From Trema orientale (lineage: Eukaryota > Streptophyta > Magnoliopsida > Rosales > Cannabaceae), in assembly GCA_002914845.1 (NCBI GenBank), contig JXTC01000202.1, positions 325,604 through 389,603 of the forward strand: a stretch of 64,000 nt of DNA, written 5' to 3'. A program made the position numbers and the translations under genes. This document shows positions 28,207 to 40,936 of the stretch, in pieces; position 1 is the stretch's first letter; the number at the start of each line of letters is the position of its first letter. Under the pieces are notes generated by a model. It searched no databases. It had not been told where the DNA came from and worked only from the letters and a program-made list of their open reading frames with translations.

Positions 28207-30208
28207 TGTCGCGCTCCACTCCCGAGGACGTGCGCTGTATACCCATAAAGCAAAGCCCTATAGGCATGCAAGGCATCTTTCTGTAATCAATAAAATTAAG
28301 AATATTTAGTCTCCAATAAATATCAATGTATAACATAAAATCCAACAACTCTTATAAAGTCTCCAAATATTCAAAATAAATATTATACAGTAGAAACTAT
28401 AATCCAATAAATTCAAGATGATCAACCTTCCGAGACTTTATATTTTCTCAATCAAGATGAAGAAATTCCTCTCTTTGAACCATGCTTCTCAATTACTACT
28501 AAATAAGTTCTCCCTTAGTTATACCTCTTAACTGACGATCTTTAAAACCTGGGAGGGAAAAATAAAAAGGGTGAGCTAGAAGCCCAGTAAGTAACCAGTA
28601 ATCTCAACTAGCTGGATCAAGTATATATCCTTTAAAAAGGTTAAATGACATATTTCAAAACAAAATTAATTTCAAAATATAATAATTTTCAAGATAATCA
28701 AATGAGATTGTTTGGAAAGTCATTTAACAAAAAACATGAAGTAAGTTTTCAAAATTGTCGTTTTATTCTCATTCCATAATCAGTGACACTTTTAAATCAC
28801 TTCTCAACAGTTTTTGACGACCATGGCCACACTTAACCCCTGTGACTAAGTCCACATTTACTATACTTAACCCGTGTAGTCAGGTCCACATTTACTACAT
28901 TTGACCCCTGTAGTTAGGTCTACATTTACTACATTTAACCACTGTAGCTAGGTCCACATTCAGTATGTACTGTCCACATATAACCCCTGTGGAATGGGTC
29001 CACATTGCATAATCATTGAAGAGAGTTTCAAAATACAGTCATATATAATAACAGTTCAAAAATAATTTCACTTTTCTCATTATATCATTGTAACCATTTC
29101 TAAATAGTTTTCATGTAACAATATTCAATAACAATATCATATACTTAATCCATAGTTTTGTGCAAAATAATTATCAGATAGAATCAAAATGCTTTTTAAA
29201 TAAAGCGATTGTTTCAATAAAATTATTTTCTTTCAATAAATAACTTATTTGCGAAAAGTATATTTTCACTTGAAATCATATTTTTAATAAAATACTCTAT
29301 AAACATAAATTCATTAGAAACAATAAAATATTTAGTTTTTTTTACAAAAGCTACTAGAAAATATCAAAGGTTACTTACCTCATTCGCTTTGCCTATTTAG
29401 CCAAAATAATCAACATAACCTCTTAAACACCTATTATCACACAAGTTATATATAAGTATCACAATAATAAAATCATACTCTAATTTCACTAAAAGTATTG
29501 ACTATTAACTGCCCATGCATCTTCTATAATTAACTCCATAGCTATTCACAATAATGTCAATTTCTTACGATTCATAACAATTCTAATATCTCTCAAAAAA
29601 TCATCAAACTTAAAGGACATGTTCTACAAGTTATGGGGTCCTAAAAGTACCAAGAATGTAGCTATAGGGTCTATAGGTAAGCCCCATACAGTCGGACAAG
29701 TTGCAGCCACGTTTTGCTAAAAGTACCTAAAGTTTCAGATTTTTCCAGATTCGTAGTACTCACTTCAATTGGCTATAACTCTCTGGTTATAAGTCTGTTT
29801 TTGACAAATTATATACCGTTGGAAAGATAATTCGACAAACTTTCTAATAATATCAAAATATGACTTTAATCAGACTAGTAAAAGTCCCTAAAACTTCAAT
29901 CGCATTCTCTGCTGCGTTTTTACATCTTAGCCCAAAACTCAAAAATTCATAACTTTCTATTTACTAAACTAAATTGCTTAAAATTTATCTTTTTTGAATC
30001 CTAATATCAATAAACTTCTTTCTTTGTCAAATTCATTTCCATATTTTATAAATAATTTACAAGCAATTCGAAACCCTAACCCTAGACATTCAATCAAATT
30101 AAAACATAAAACTTAACTAGTTAAGAGTTTATTACCTTAAGAGTGAGTCTCAATAATCTATGATAATTATATCTTCATCATCTTCTTCTTCTTAAACGTC
30201 CATAGCCT

Positions 30209-30241
<33 letters not shown>

Positions 30242-30422
30242 TTTTCACTCTATAGAGCGTACGTATAAACTGAGCAAATTATTAGTCTTAGGGTTTCTTA
30301 AAGGGTATCTAATAAAATTACCAATGTGTCCCCAAATAATATCTATTAATCAAGGACTCTTTTATCTTTATATTATTTATTTAATGCAAATAAATCCTTT
30401 TTTTTTTATACGGGTTGTCACA
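28207..30422. mobile_element. Solo LTR inserted in the LINE
   Basis: A 2,216-bp segment begins TGTCGCGC and ends GGTTGTCACA. It is flanked by perfect 5-bp duplications AGATC (28202-28206 and 30423-30427), and LINE sequence resumes on both sides. TG...CA ends and a 5-bp duplication identify an LTR. No second LTR, primer-binding site or polyprotein is present, so it is a solo LTR left by recombination. The length and a GGGTGAGCTAGAAGCCCAGT block near 28570 look like Ty3/gypsy LTRs; that assignment is tentative. Confidence 0.85.
28828..29006. repeat. ~34-bp tandem repeats in the solo LTR
   Basis: About five imperfect copies of a unit like TTAACCCCTGTAGTNAGG plus TCCACATTTACTACA lie in a row inside the LTR. 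Spacing is about 34 bases. The last copies are shortened. Confidence 0.8.
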
Positions 30423-30427
30423 AGATC

Positions 30428-31860
30428 CCACTTCACTCGCTGGGAGAATTTTAAAGAACAAATATTTTCCTAATAAGAGCTTTCTGAATGCGTATGACAA
30501 ATGAGGGTCCTCTTATTTATTGAAAGGTTTTCTTTGGGGAAGGGAAGTAGTGTTAAGAGGGATGAGGTAGCGTATTGGCAATGGGCAATCCGTTCGTATT
30601 TGGGATGATCCTTGACTTCTACGACCAGTTACTTTTAGACTTATTTCCAGGAGAATTAAGCATCTGCATTTTGTCCACGACTTGATGTTAGAACCGGGGC
30701 TATGGGATAGTACCAAACTTGATCAGTTTTTTCTTCCCGAAGATCGTGAGCTTATTCAATCGATTCCAATTACTTCCACGCTAGGTAATGATCGTATTAT
30801 TTGACATCCTGAACTTAAAGGTGTTTATACGATGCGTAGTGGTTATAATCTTCTGCTACAACATCGTTTGGCATTTCAAGGCTCTTATTCAGAGGGACAG
30901 GCATTGAAGTGGTAGAAATAATTTAGAAATATCGGATTTCTCCAAAAGTCTAAATATTTCTATGGCAAGCTTACCATCATGCCTTCCCTAGTAGTGAGAA
31001 TTTGATTAAAAGATAACTTAGTGTTGATCCAGATTGTAATCGGTTCCATTCTAATTTGGAAGTACTGTCTCATGCTTTATTTTCATGTGCATGTAGTAAG
31101 AAAGTGTGGAAAGAAGCAGGTTTGTGGGAGGTTATTAAACTGGTTAGCCAGTTGTTGACTCAAGATATTCTGCTGGATGTCTTTTCTAGTCTGAACAATC
31201 AATCCTTTGAGAATTTTATCATGATTCTTTGGGCAGTTTGGTTCGAAAGAAATCATGTTGCGTATGGTGAGTTACCTAGACCAGCGAGGGTTGTCATAGA
31301 TGGTGCCATTACTTTCTTAAATTCTTTTCAGAACCCGAGTAAGATGGTTTCCCCAATTTCATTGGCTCCCCCTCGGGGGCATAAACCACCAATAGGTATT
31401 TGTAAGCTGAATACGGATGTGGCTGTTCATTATGGTCCTGGTTCATTTGGAGTGAGAGGTGACATTCGAGATTCTGAGAAATTAGTTATTGCTTGCTTCT
31501 TGAAGATAATTAAAGGCTCTCTCTCGATTGAAAATTGTGAGCTTATAGCTTTAAAGGAAGGTTTGTTATTGGTACAACAGTTCAAACTCTCGATTGGGCT
31601 AGTAGAATGCGATTCTCTTCAAGTGGTGCAAAGTCTTTGTAATAAAGAGCCTTTAGCGGATAATACTTTGTTAGTAGAGGAGGTTTCTACCTTTCTTTGT
31701 CTAGCAAATTGCTTTCAATGCCACTTTGTTCCTAGACTAGAAAATTTGGTGGCTCATTATTTAGTAGGCTCTGCTTTTTCTTTTCCTAGGAGTTCTCCCT
31801 TGATTGAATGTTGTCCTGATTTCATTTTCTCAGTTGTTACTGTTGATTTAATTTAATCTC
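30428..31860 (+). pseudogene. LINE 3' part: zinc-binding region and RNase H
   Basis: After the LTR the LINE resumes with a region reading like IGNGQSVRIWDDP (~30575). A zf-RVT type segment with HALFSCACSKKVWKEAG (~31070-31117) follows, then an RNase H domain in one open stretch 31056-31856. In it are KLNTDVAVHYGPGSFGV, then IENCELIALKEGL and ECDSLQVVQ. The first catalytic Asp, Glu and second Asp positions are present, but the domain is only a fragment of a dead element. Confidence 0.8.
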
Positions 31861-31891
31861 TTTTGCTCAAAAAAAAAAATCTACAAAGGAA

Positions 31892-34260
31892 AAACTATTG
31901 TTTGCATCACATATCGAATTCATAGTCATACAATTGAACATGTCACACGCATTTCTTTTCTATCTCTCTTTATACCTACTTTTCTCTCTCAAAAAATAAG
32001 TTCTACCGCTGCTCTCATAGAGATCGGAGACAGAGCGTCTCTTTCTCCTTCTCTGGTCTCCCTTCCTCTTTCTCTTTGATCTCTCTCCCTGACCTCTCTT
32101 GGGGATGAGAGATTTTTTTAGTTTTCTTTTCTAATCAGTCCATATCTAGATCTGGTTTGTAAGACCACATTTTGTGTAGATTTTCAAGTTCGTTTACCAT
32201 ATTTTTGAATATGAGTTTTTCTTCTTTGATTTTAGATTTTCTTCTTTGATTTAGATCTGTTAGGCAGATGAGTTATTTTTCTTTTCAATGCGCATGGATC
32301 TCAACTGGTGTTGGAATCATATAGCCTACCCCAGTAAGAATATAGTCCAAGAGTAGTTGTTGAATGCAATAATTTGCAAGTGGCCCTTGTTATCTTCTTC
32401 TCTTATAGAATTATGACAACCCACAAATCTTGTTTGTTGTTGTGCTTGACTTTTCGTCTCCTTTCTTTAACGAGTTTGAAATTATAATCCTTATATTTGC
32501 ACTGTAATTGAAACTCTTTTGCTGGTGATTTTCCCTTCAAGAGTCTACAATTATCCAAAAAAAAAAAAAATTATAGTCATGCACATTAAAGTCTGAAACC
32601 CACTTAATGCCACATATTGGTGTCCAAAACATTGTAGTATGCCTCGTATATATATGTAGTACTCTGGAGTGGACACCATTGATGTTGGATAGCATATATT
32701 TTTTGTAACGTGAGAAGGGTTCCCCAACTTTCTCGCAATTGAATATGTGCCCCTCCAATTCTAGAAGTGACAGCTGTTAGATACCAAAGAACTAATGGAG
32801 CCTTCCTCAACTCAACCTTGACTATTTAGAGAAGCTAAGGAATGTAAAATGTAAATGCATGCCCATGTGAGGAGAGTTAATAAGCCCTGCAAAAATTAAT
32901 CTTTCATTAACTACAGGCTATAGCTCTACCACCAGATCCAATGCCACTGACCCCAGTCATCCACCATCTCACCCATTGTTTCACACTATGTATATAAAAT
33001 CACTTGACATATGATATGCCTCTGTATTTTCTCATCGATTATTAGGGCTTGAATAGCTATTTACCTTGTGAGATTCTTCTCTTCTCCTTGAGTTTCTACT
33101 TCTTTTTTTTTTTTGGAACTTACCTTATTGGGCATGCAAAAGTAGGTCTGCCCAATTACTGCTTACACTAAAGTAACAACTTTAATTTGAGAAATGCCAT
33201 AGTTTAAAACTTTACTGTTACATTATTTGTTGAGTGGATCCACTAGTATTTTCCTCTGTGGTTTCTCCATTACATATTTACATACATACCTATATACAGA
33301 GCCATGTGATTTGCCAAGGACTGGGACATAAAATCATCTTTTTATCACTATCAGCAAGTAAGTCATGTGAAAAAGAGTCCCTTTATCTTGTAGCTTCTTG
33401 GAGAAATTTATTACTTGCCCAAGACCCAAATGAGGCCACCGCTCACTTTTTATTGCCCAAGGCCAAAATGATACATTTCGAAGCAAAAGTGTTTTGGATG
33501 TATGCTTTTGGTTGGATCCCATTTTCTAACCATAAAATTCTATTGGGTGAACTCAACATGTTTGGGAGAGAGAATAACAGGAATTTGTAATTTTTTTTTT
33601 CTTGACATTGTTACTCGTTGACTCACATTAAGTTAAATGGTACCAAACTAGCTACCAAAAAAACATGCTTTTTAATTAGGTAGCAAAAAAGTGTGTACAT
33701 GTATTATTGTAGAAGCTAGTTAATGGAGGGAAAGTAGTGATTAGTATTAATTAGCTTATTATAAAGTAGAACCACATGTGCATTGTTTCAATTTTGAGCA
33801 TATTTTAACTACTCTGCCTGCCAATGGCTGATATCTGAGACTGATGCAATCACGGGCATTTGTCTTGTTGGTAAATTCCAAAACCCTATCACTCTTTAAA
33901 GCAAAGATTTCATTTCATGTGTGTGTGTCTATATATGGGAATATATTGTATTTATATATTTATTTAGAGAGAGGGAAAAAAAAAATTGAGTCAATATTTT
34001 TCTTGTTATTGTTTTGTTTTTTGTTCTTTTTAATTTGCTGAAGTTAAAAAGGCATTGGTTAGCTTAGCCTTGGCTAGCCCTTCAATGCATCAAAACAAAA
34101 AAGTGCCTTGACATGGATAACAGTGCCTTTCTTTAACTTCAGGAGAAACTTAGTATATTATTTTATTGTTTTTTTTAATTCATTTATATGTTCCTTCCTC
34201 TTCGTTAAGCAAATAAGTTGACTCAACCGCAGGCTACCTCCAAATTAAGAATTAATTTTC
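31892..34260. other. Intergenic, no gene recognised
   Basis: AT-rich non-coding DNA with CT-rich patches (32010-32100) and A- or T-runs at ~32556 and ~33100. An open frame at 33234-33590 (118 codons) shows no recognisable domain and no gene-like context. I see no supported feature here. Confidence 0.5.
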
Positions 34261-34551
34261 GAGAAATTTAGGTGGATGACCAAAATTTTAAATTTGATTA
34301 AGTAGATGTCCATTTTAAAAATTTTATAGCTAAATGTCCAGATAGATATATTTTTACACTTGGTAGATACACAGATCTACCAATTTTAGTTACTGTTCTG
34401 AAATGCACTGAGTATATAATTTTTTATACTTGGTATATAAAATTTTACACTTGGTATATATGCATATATACCGGACATTTTGCTATAACTTTTGACAAAT
34501 GGACATTTACTGAAATTAGGTCCCAAATTTGGTCATATTTCTATAAGCCCC
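34261..34551. mobile_element. Mutator-type MITE, 291 bp
   Basis: The segment is bounded by a perfect 9-bp target duplication, TTAATTTTC, at 34252-34260 and 34552-34560. Long imperfect inverted arms share GATGACC/ATATGACC, then AGATGTCCATTTT/AAATGTCCATTTG, then TTATAGCTAAATGTCC/TTATAGCAAAATGTCC. A 9-bp duplication with long arms is characteristic of Mutator-like elements. No coding capacity. Confidence 0.85.
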
Positions 34552-34560
34552 TTAATTTTC

Positions 34561-37100
34561 CTTAATCTATATCAAACTAAAGAATCCTTATTGGAAAAGT
34601 CTTTGATATTGCCATATACGTGTATATATATATATATATTTTTTTTGGCGTATATTATTTTATTCAATTAAAATTCATCACGCACGTTTTTTTATGATAA
34701 AAGTTAGAGAAAAAATATTAAATAATAATTATTTTTTTTTCAATTATCCAAATTATAGTATCCGTTAGATTATTGATCCAACGGTTAAAAAAAATACTTA
34801 TAAATAAGTATAAAAAAAAAACTTAATGAATTGGAAACCATATATATTATGTATAGGTATATCATAGAATTAGTGCCAAGAACTCCAAATCCGCTGTCCA
34901 ATTTAGTGTATCAATGCTCGAAAAATCATGTTAAAGCTCTAAATAAAAATGATAAAAGTGAAAAAATTGATTAGGAAACAATTTCAATTTTTGAATGAGG
35001 TATTTCATTTGTTTATGAAATGAATTAAGACACTGAAATTAGGCGATAGTGTTACATTCATTGTGAAGATAATTACGTCACATCATATCTATAATTATAT
35101 ACTTTTCTCGTAGTAGTATACTTTTTAATTGTCCTAAAACTAAAAATTAAACTAGTCTGCAATAGTGCATATCATCTTTCTTTTTTTCCAAGATCTTTTT
35201 CATCTATTATTGTTGGGTTTAAACAGGCTTTGTAATTAATTGAGACGATTTGTCATTTGAGCTAGTCTTTATATAATGAGAAAGGTCAATGTTAGGTCTT
35301 TGTTATATTATTTTGAAATCATTTTCATTCTATCACGATCCAACTCCACCACTGGCCGCCCTAATTAAATGGATTAGGAAGCTATGGCTTTCCATTTTGG
35401 CACTAATTATAAAGTCTAATATACTTATGATACCTCCTCATATTCTTTGTTGGCTTTTCCATATGCAAAAGTTGCAATAGTATTGCAATTTCATTCCAAA
35501 AGTAAAAAAAAAAGTTGCAATTCTTAGTGTTACGTTGGTTTTAGCTTATATTTGCTGGAAAATAGTCTTTGAGATTTTATACCAAATCTTTAAATACCAA
35601 ATCTTTAATTTTTTTTTCAAAAAAAAAGGAGCTTATTTATGTAAGATTTCAGTGTATCAACCCTACAATGTTTGCTTGGTACGTTGATTAATTTGTATTT
35701 GGAAATAATTTTAGAGAACTTATACCATTAAAATTGTCTAATAAGCTTTCACTTTTTTTTTTTTTTTTTTTATAGAAGATTTTATTGTATTGCATCTTGA
35801 CGTTTTCATTGGTATGTTAATTTACCTCATAGTTTGAAATATACTGAGATTTTATACCGAACTTTTAAAATTATCAAATAAATTGCCACTTTTAATTGGT
35901 GAATCTTTTATAGAAGATTGTATTATCAAATTAAATATAAGAACTAATTTGCCATATTGCTTATATGAGAGTTTTTGTATAAATCGATCTAAAAAGGGGT
36001 GTAAAACACTAAAAAAAAAGAGTTCTATATAATATTACTCTCATATTTGTGATTGGAAATTAATCATGAATTCAAATTTTTTTGTCAATTTTTGGTGTCA
36101 TGATCATGCCAAATTAGTTATTAAATTAATAATGTTATTTGTTATAAAAATTTATCTAGTTTTTTTATTTTTAAACCTGCTTTCTTAATTAAAATTTTAA
36201 TTTAAATATAACATGCCGTGGATCCATTAATTGGATTCGGACATAAATTGAAAACCAAAATTGAACAAGAGATCTTTTTTTTTTTGAATCAATTGAAAAA
36301 AGATTTAGATTATCTACACGCAGTAATGCATAATAACCTAATACTAGTGCGGAAAAAATAGTTCTATGATTTAAGTATACATATTTTAGTTACTTCAAAA
36401 AAAGTATATGCACCATAGTTTAGGTGCATTAATACCCAATGGTCAATGAAATCTTCCTTCCTTCCTTCCTTTCTTTTTTTTTTTCCCCTTTCTTTTTGGA
36501 GTGGCAATGAGAATTAATATCTTCGTATTTAATACCAAATATAATTTGGACAACTTATTAAGAAAAATAATTTGGACTAACATTCGTGTAATAAGATGTA
36601 CAGCTAGAGTAAGACAGCTAGACTATAGAGAATTTCTATTAACATATATTGTACTAATATTTCTTATTGAGACAAATCAGGAGAACCTCCTCAGACAACT
36701 GGACTGTTTCAATATGAATTTTTTTTGGGGGGGATTTTAAGAAATACAATGAACGTAAAGGAGAAAAGAAAAAGGAAAAAGACAGCTGTCATGTCATGTT
36801 ATATATTTCTAATCTTAGTGACAATAATCCTCCTTAAAAAGGAAAAAAAAAAAAGAAAAAAGAAAGAAAGTTAACAAAAAATGTGACAGAATAACAGTAA
36901 AAGTTTCATAATCTTGTCTTTTGAGATAAAACTTTCTTAAAATTGATTATAAGAAAATTAGGAATAATACATAAATAAATATATAAATAAAAGTATTATA
37001 TAAATATATTATAAAGTGTTATAGACTTACACATTCAACTTTGACGTTGCCATGCTTTGCTATTAAAATGCCTCACTCACGCCTTAATCAGAGGCTTTTG
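34561..37100. other. AT-rich intergenic DNA
   Basis: Apart from the diverged repeats at 35641-36000, this stretch holds homopolymer and AT runs and short open frames without recognisable domains. No gene was supported. Confidence 0.5.
35641..36000. repeat. Diverged ~135-bp tandem repeats
   Basis: A unit beginning (G)TAGAAGATTTTATTGTAT recurs at about 35641, 35774 and 35911. It is followed by a TTTGNTTGGTAYGTTRATT block, a GAGATTTTATACC block and an AATAAGCTTTCACTTTTT-like block. Two full units and one partial unit, clearly diverged. Confidence 0.5.
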
Positions 37101-37407
37101 AGAGTTCAGTTTTGCTGTTAAAACCGTACGACGTTCTTTTCGTTCATTACCCTTTTTTTCTATTCCAACACCTCATACTTCACTACCCTTTTCTCCGGCG
37201 CCTCTCGCCGGATCCGGTCCAAAAATCTCACCGGAAATCCAGCTCTTACGTCACACTCTGCTTTTGGTCTTATAAAAGCTCTAAAAGCATAACCCATGTT
37301 TAGATTCTAAGGGCAGTTTTAAATGTTTTGAAGATCAAGTTATGAGAATCTTAGAGATGGGTTGATTATTTTACTCATTTTTTTTTTTAATGAAATCAAG
37401 AAATGTT

Positions 37408-37446
<39 letters not shown>

Positions 37447-37755
37447 ATTTTTATAGTTTCTAGGTAACTTAGAGCTTTGGTTACGTAAGTAGAATCAGCT
37501 TGTCTAGTGCTGAGTCTGATAAGAGTTTTATTAACAATTGTCATTGATTTGATCTGCTTAGATTAAATTATTAATGGGGTTTAAGCTTAAAGCTTATTGC
37601 CTTGTCTTGTTCAAGTTTGAGTTACCCATTTAGCTCAAATGGGTTTTGTGTGCCAATTTCTTTAGTCCTTGTTTGCCTGGTTCTGGAAGTGAAACTGTGT
37701 TTTGAGTCGGTGAATTGCAGAGTAGAGTCTATTTGTGTTGGTGGGGGGTCACAAA
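37101..37755 (+). promoter_or_regulatory. Putative promoter and 5' leader of RRT-like gene
   Basis: A TATAAAA box at 37270-37276 lies about 480 bases before the chosen ATG. The intervening leader contains several upstream ATGs, an (AT)n(GT)n microsatellite at about 37410-37447, and a likely leader intron ending TTGCAG at 37720. Transcription start not determined. Confidence 0.45.
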
Positions 37756-40051
37756 ATGTGCAGAGCTGGGGAGTCCAATAAGGACTGTAATTACAAGCAG
37801 GAGAAGAAGAAGATGGATCTAAAGATTTTGCTAAGGCTTGAGAAATCGAAGATTTTAATGGGTTCTAAAACTAGGATGAGGTTGTGGATGATTCGGGCTA
37901 TTACAACTGTGTTTCTTTGGGCCTGTGTTGTTCAGCTAATGGTGTTTGGGGAGCTATGGGGACCAAAGCTGTTAAAAGATTGGCCTTCTTGTTTTACTCA
38001 TCAGGGTTTGCCTGTGGCGGATAGCCATTTGTCTTCTATTCCACCCAAAATTGTCTACCCTCCAAAGAGTGAGTTTTTGTATTTGTCAATTCAAAACTTT
38101 TACTTTGTTCTCTTCTCAATCCAGAAGCAAAGTCAATGGAAGATTTTCTCTGACTCAATTTTCTGAATTGGGTTTCATCTTGTTTTCTCAGGGATTTACA
38201 GGAACAATGGCTATCTCATGGTTTCTTGTAATGGAGGACTTAACCAAATGCGAGCAGCGGTGAGACAATTGGCTACTTTCATAACGATTATGAATGTTTT
38301 TTTCCTTTGTTTTAGAACCACATTGTTATTCGTTTGTCTCATTTGTGCATTTTCTGCAGATATGTGATATGGTTGCTATTGCCAGATACTTAAATGTCAC
38401 TCTAATTGTTCCGGAACTGGATAAAACCTCCTTTTGGGCAGACCCAAGGTAGGTTGCTTTGATCTTTCTTGCCAAAATTTGTCCATCGGAACCACTCCTT
38501 TTAGCTCTTTCAAGGATAGTCCATTGTTGTTTGCAGTGAATTTAAAGACATCTTTAATGTTGACCATTTCATTGCATCTTTGAGAGATGAGGTAAGGATA
38601 TTGAAAGAATTGCCGCCAAGGATGAAGAGAAGAGTTGAATTGGGAATGTCTTACTCTATGCCACCAGTTAGTTGGTCCAACTTTTCATACTACCTTCATC
38701 AGGTTAGTTCAGAAAAATAGAACAATTTCGAGCCTTTTCTTTTCCTGTTTATGGAACTAATTTCCATAATTCTGGTCAGCAGATTCTTCCTCTGGTGCAA
38801 AAGTATAAAGTTGTTCATCTGAACAAAACGGATTCTCGGCTTGCAAACAATGGTCTGCCTACTCAACTTCAGAAGTTGAGATGCCGAGTAAATTTCAATG
38901 CGCTGAGGTTCACTTCGCAGATAGAATATTTGGGAAGAAAGGTCGTTAGGATTTTGAGGGAAAAGGGTCCTTTTCTGGTTCTTCATCTCAGATATGAAAT
39001 GGATATGTTGTCTTTCTCTGGCTGCACTCATGGTTGCCGCACTGAGGAGATAGAAGAGCTCACCAGAATGAGGTAATCTGTCACTTTCTATTACTTTTAT
39101 CTCTTCATATATTTCTTACCAATCTTGTCTTACGAAAATTCTGCGTATTTTTCAGGTATGATAATCCATTGTGGAAAGAAAAAGCTATAAATTCAGATTT
39201 GAAGAGAAAAGAAGGTTTGTGCCCTTTGACGCCAGAGGAAACAGCACTAGTATTGAAAGCCCTGGGAATTGATCATAATGTTCAAATCTATATTGCTGCT
39301 GGAGAAATATATGGAGGAGAAAGAAGGATGGCAAGCTTGGTAGCTGCTTTTCCTAATTTGGTTAGTAGACAAAATCAGAAGAAGCCTTTTTAAGAGTTTT
39401 ATAAATAGTATAGCCATAAAAAAAAAAAAATCTTGCTTTACATTTTATGGAACAGGTCAGAAAAGAGACTCTGCTGGAGCCCTCAGATTTGAAGTTTTTC
39501 CAGAATCATTCTTCCCAGATGGCAGCACTAGATTATCTGGTCTCCCTGGAAAGTGACATTTTTGTGCCTACTTACGATGGAAACATGGCTAAAGTCGTCG
39601 AAGGCCATCGCAGGTAATATGTTTTTTTCCCATCTTTAACAAACTTCTTAGGCTAGACATATCACGTTATATCAGATTCTGAATTACCAAAGTTACTTAA
39701 ATATTGCTATCTCATCTTTCTATTTTTATTTTTTTTTCCCCCTCGATGTTATCACGCTTTGATCTCAAGTCAAGTGTTTTTTTTTTTAACCATTTCAGAT
39801 TCTTAGGCTTCAAAAGGACTATTTTATTGGATAGAAGGCTTCTGATTGGTTTAATAGATCAGTTTAACAATGGCTCATTGAGCTGGGATGACTTCTCTTT
39901 CATTGTAAAGAAAGCTCATGCTGATCGAATGGGGAACCCAAGTAAACGAGTGGCGATTCCAGATAGACCTAAAGAAGAAGATTACTTCTACTCCAATCCA
40001 CATGAGTGTTTGCAATTGATTGATGATGAACCATTAAGGCAAAGCACATGA
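37756..40051 (+). CDS. RRT1: GT106 O-fucosyltransferase-family protein, RRT-like
   Basis: Probable Golgi rhamnogalacturonan-I rhamnosyltransferase, adding rhamnose from UDP-Rha to galacturonate in the pectin backbone. The family is annotated as O-fucosyltransferase. Eight exons: 37756-38068, 38192-38259, 38360-38448, 38537-38702, 38783-39072, 39156-39360, 39456-39613, 39799-40051. They give 513 residues; Arabidopsis RRT1 is about 508. Type II anchor at about residues 45-64 ([20 protein letters not shown]). GT motifs: [14 protein letters not shown] (~118-131), [14 protein letters not shown] (280-293), [11 protein letters not shown] (353-363) and [18 protein letters not shown] near 405-420. The ATG at 37756 is the first in frame; Met20 is an alternative. 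Assignment to RRT rather than another GT106 clade rests on length, N-terminus and neighbours, so the family is sure and the symbol is probable. Confidence 0.88.
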
Positions 40052-40865
40052 TTCTATGGATCCTGATTAACATGGTCAATCAATCCAAATGATAAGAATG
40101 TTCTGTCAGTCAACTCAACTCATCCAATGGCAGGCAGAATCAAATTCCGTACAGCTTGTAAATGTTTGGTTTCTTTTGAAGTGAGCTGAAGAATGAACCC
40201 CTCAAAGCTTATTGGAAATATCAATAATATTTTTTTAATTGTTTTGAATTAAAACACACTCTGGAGTGAAAATGAAACCCTGCTATTTCAGGGTCATTTC
40301 GAGAGCCATCTAGTTTGGGGAGTTCTTCTCTAGCTTGCTGTACTTCTTCACCCTTCATTTGATTGTAAAGTTAAATTATTATTTATGCCAATAATAAAAA
40401 GGATTACGCATTCTTTGCCAGCTCTCAAACATAATGGTGGTCGGTTTCAGAGTCAAAAGGATCTTATTATCATTTAGCATTATTTCCTTAAGATAAAGAA
40501 TGAGTCTCATACTTAATAAATACATATTCAGGCATGCCCAAAATAATAATATATTCTTTAAGGGGACAAGAATTATAATGCAGATGCTTTCAAATATAAG
40601 CATAGCTGTCTTATCTATATAATATTGGAGTACATATCCTTTTATGGTAGAATTATTTTGCACCTGGAAAATATCATTCCTGCTTATTCCAACGCCTTTT
40701 TTTTTTTTTTGAACAATTCCAACGCCTTTTTCAAATGTGGGGTTCTGGCTAATAATATAATAGTCATCATCCTAAGTAGTTAGGACACAACACTTGTTAT
40801 ATCTCTCATTTTTATATTTGTCATTATATGGTAGCCACATATCATATTCTTATAACATTGGTATA

Positions 40866-40936
<71 letters not shown>

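Larger units (their letters stand above)
23641..31891 (+). mobile_element. L1-type non-LTR retrotransposon, degenerate
   Basis: The element body is 23654-31878, flanked by a 13-bp target duplication with one mismatch: ATATACAAAGGAA at 23641-23653 and ATCTACAAAGGAA at 31879-31891. It ends in an A-run (31869-31879), as expected for LINEs. Order of parts on the plus strand: DUF4283-like ORF1 start (23820-24368), CCHC knuckle (~24433-24476), endonuclease start (~25541), reverse transcriptase (~26840-28200), zinc-knuckle/RNase H end (30428-31856). All frames are broken by stops and shifts. A solo LTR (28207-30422) splits the RT/3' region; without it the LINE would be about 6 kb, a normal plant L1 length. 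Confidence 0.9.

Noticed and set aside
28828..29006. CRISPR-like array
   Set aside because: Units are directly adjacent and diverged with no unique spacers, in a plant LTR; a minisatellite explains them.
33234..33590. 118-codon open frame between the LINE and the RRT-like gene
   Set aside because: No recognisable domain, an AT-rich low-complexity start, no plausible splice partners or promoter, and short chance ORFs are common here.
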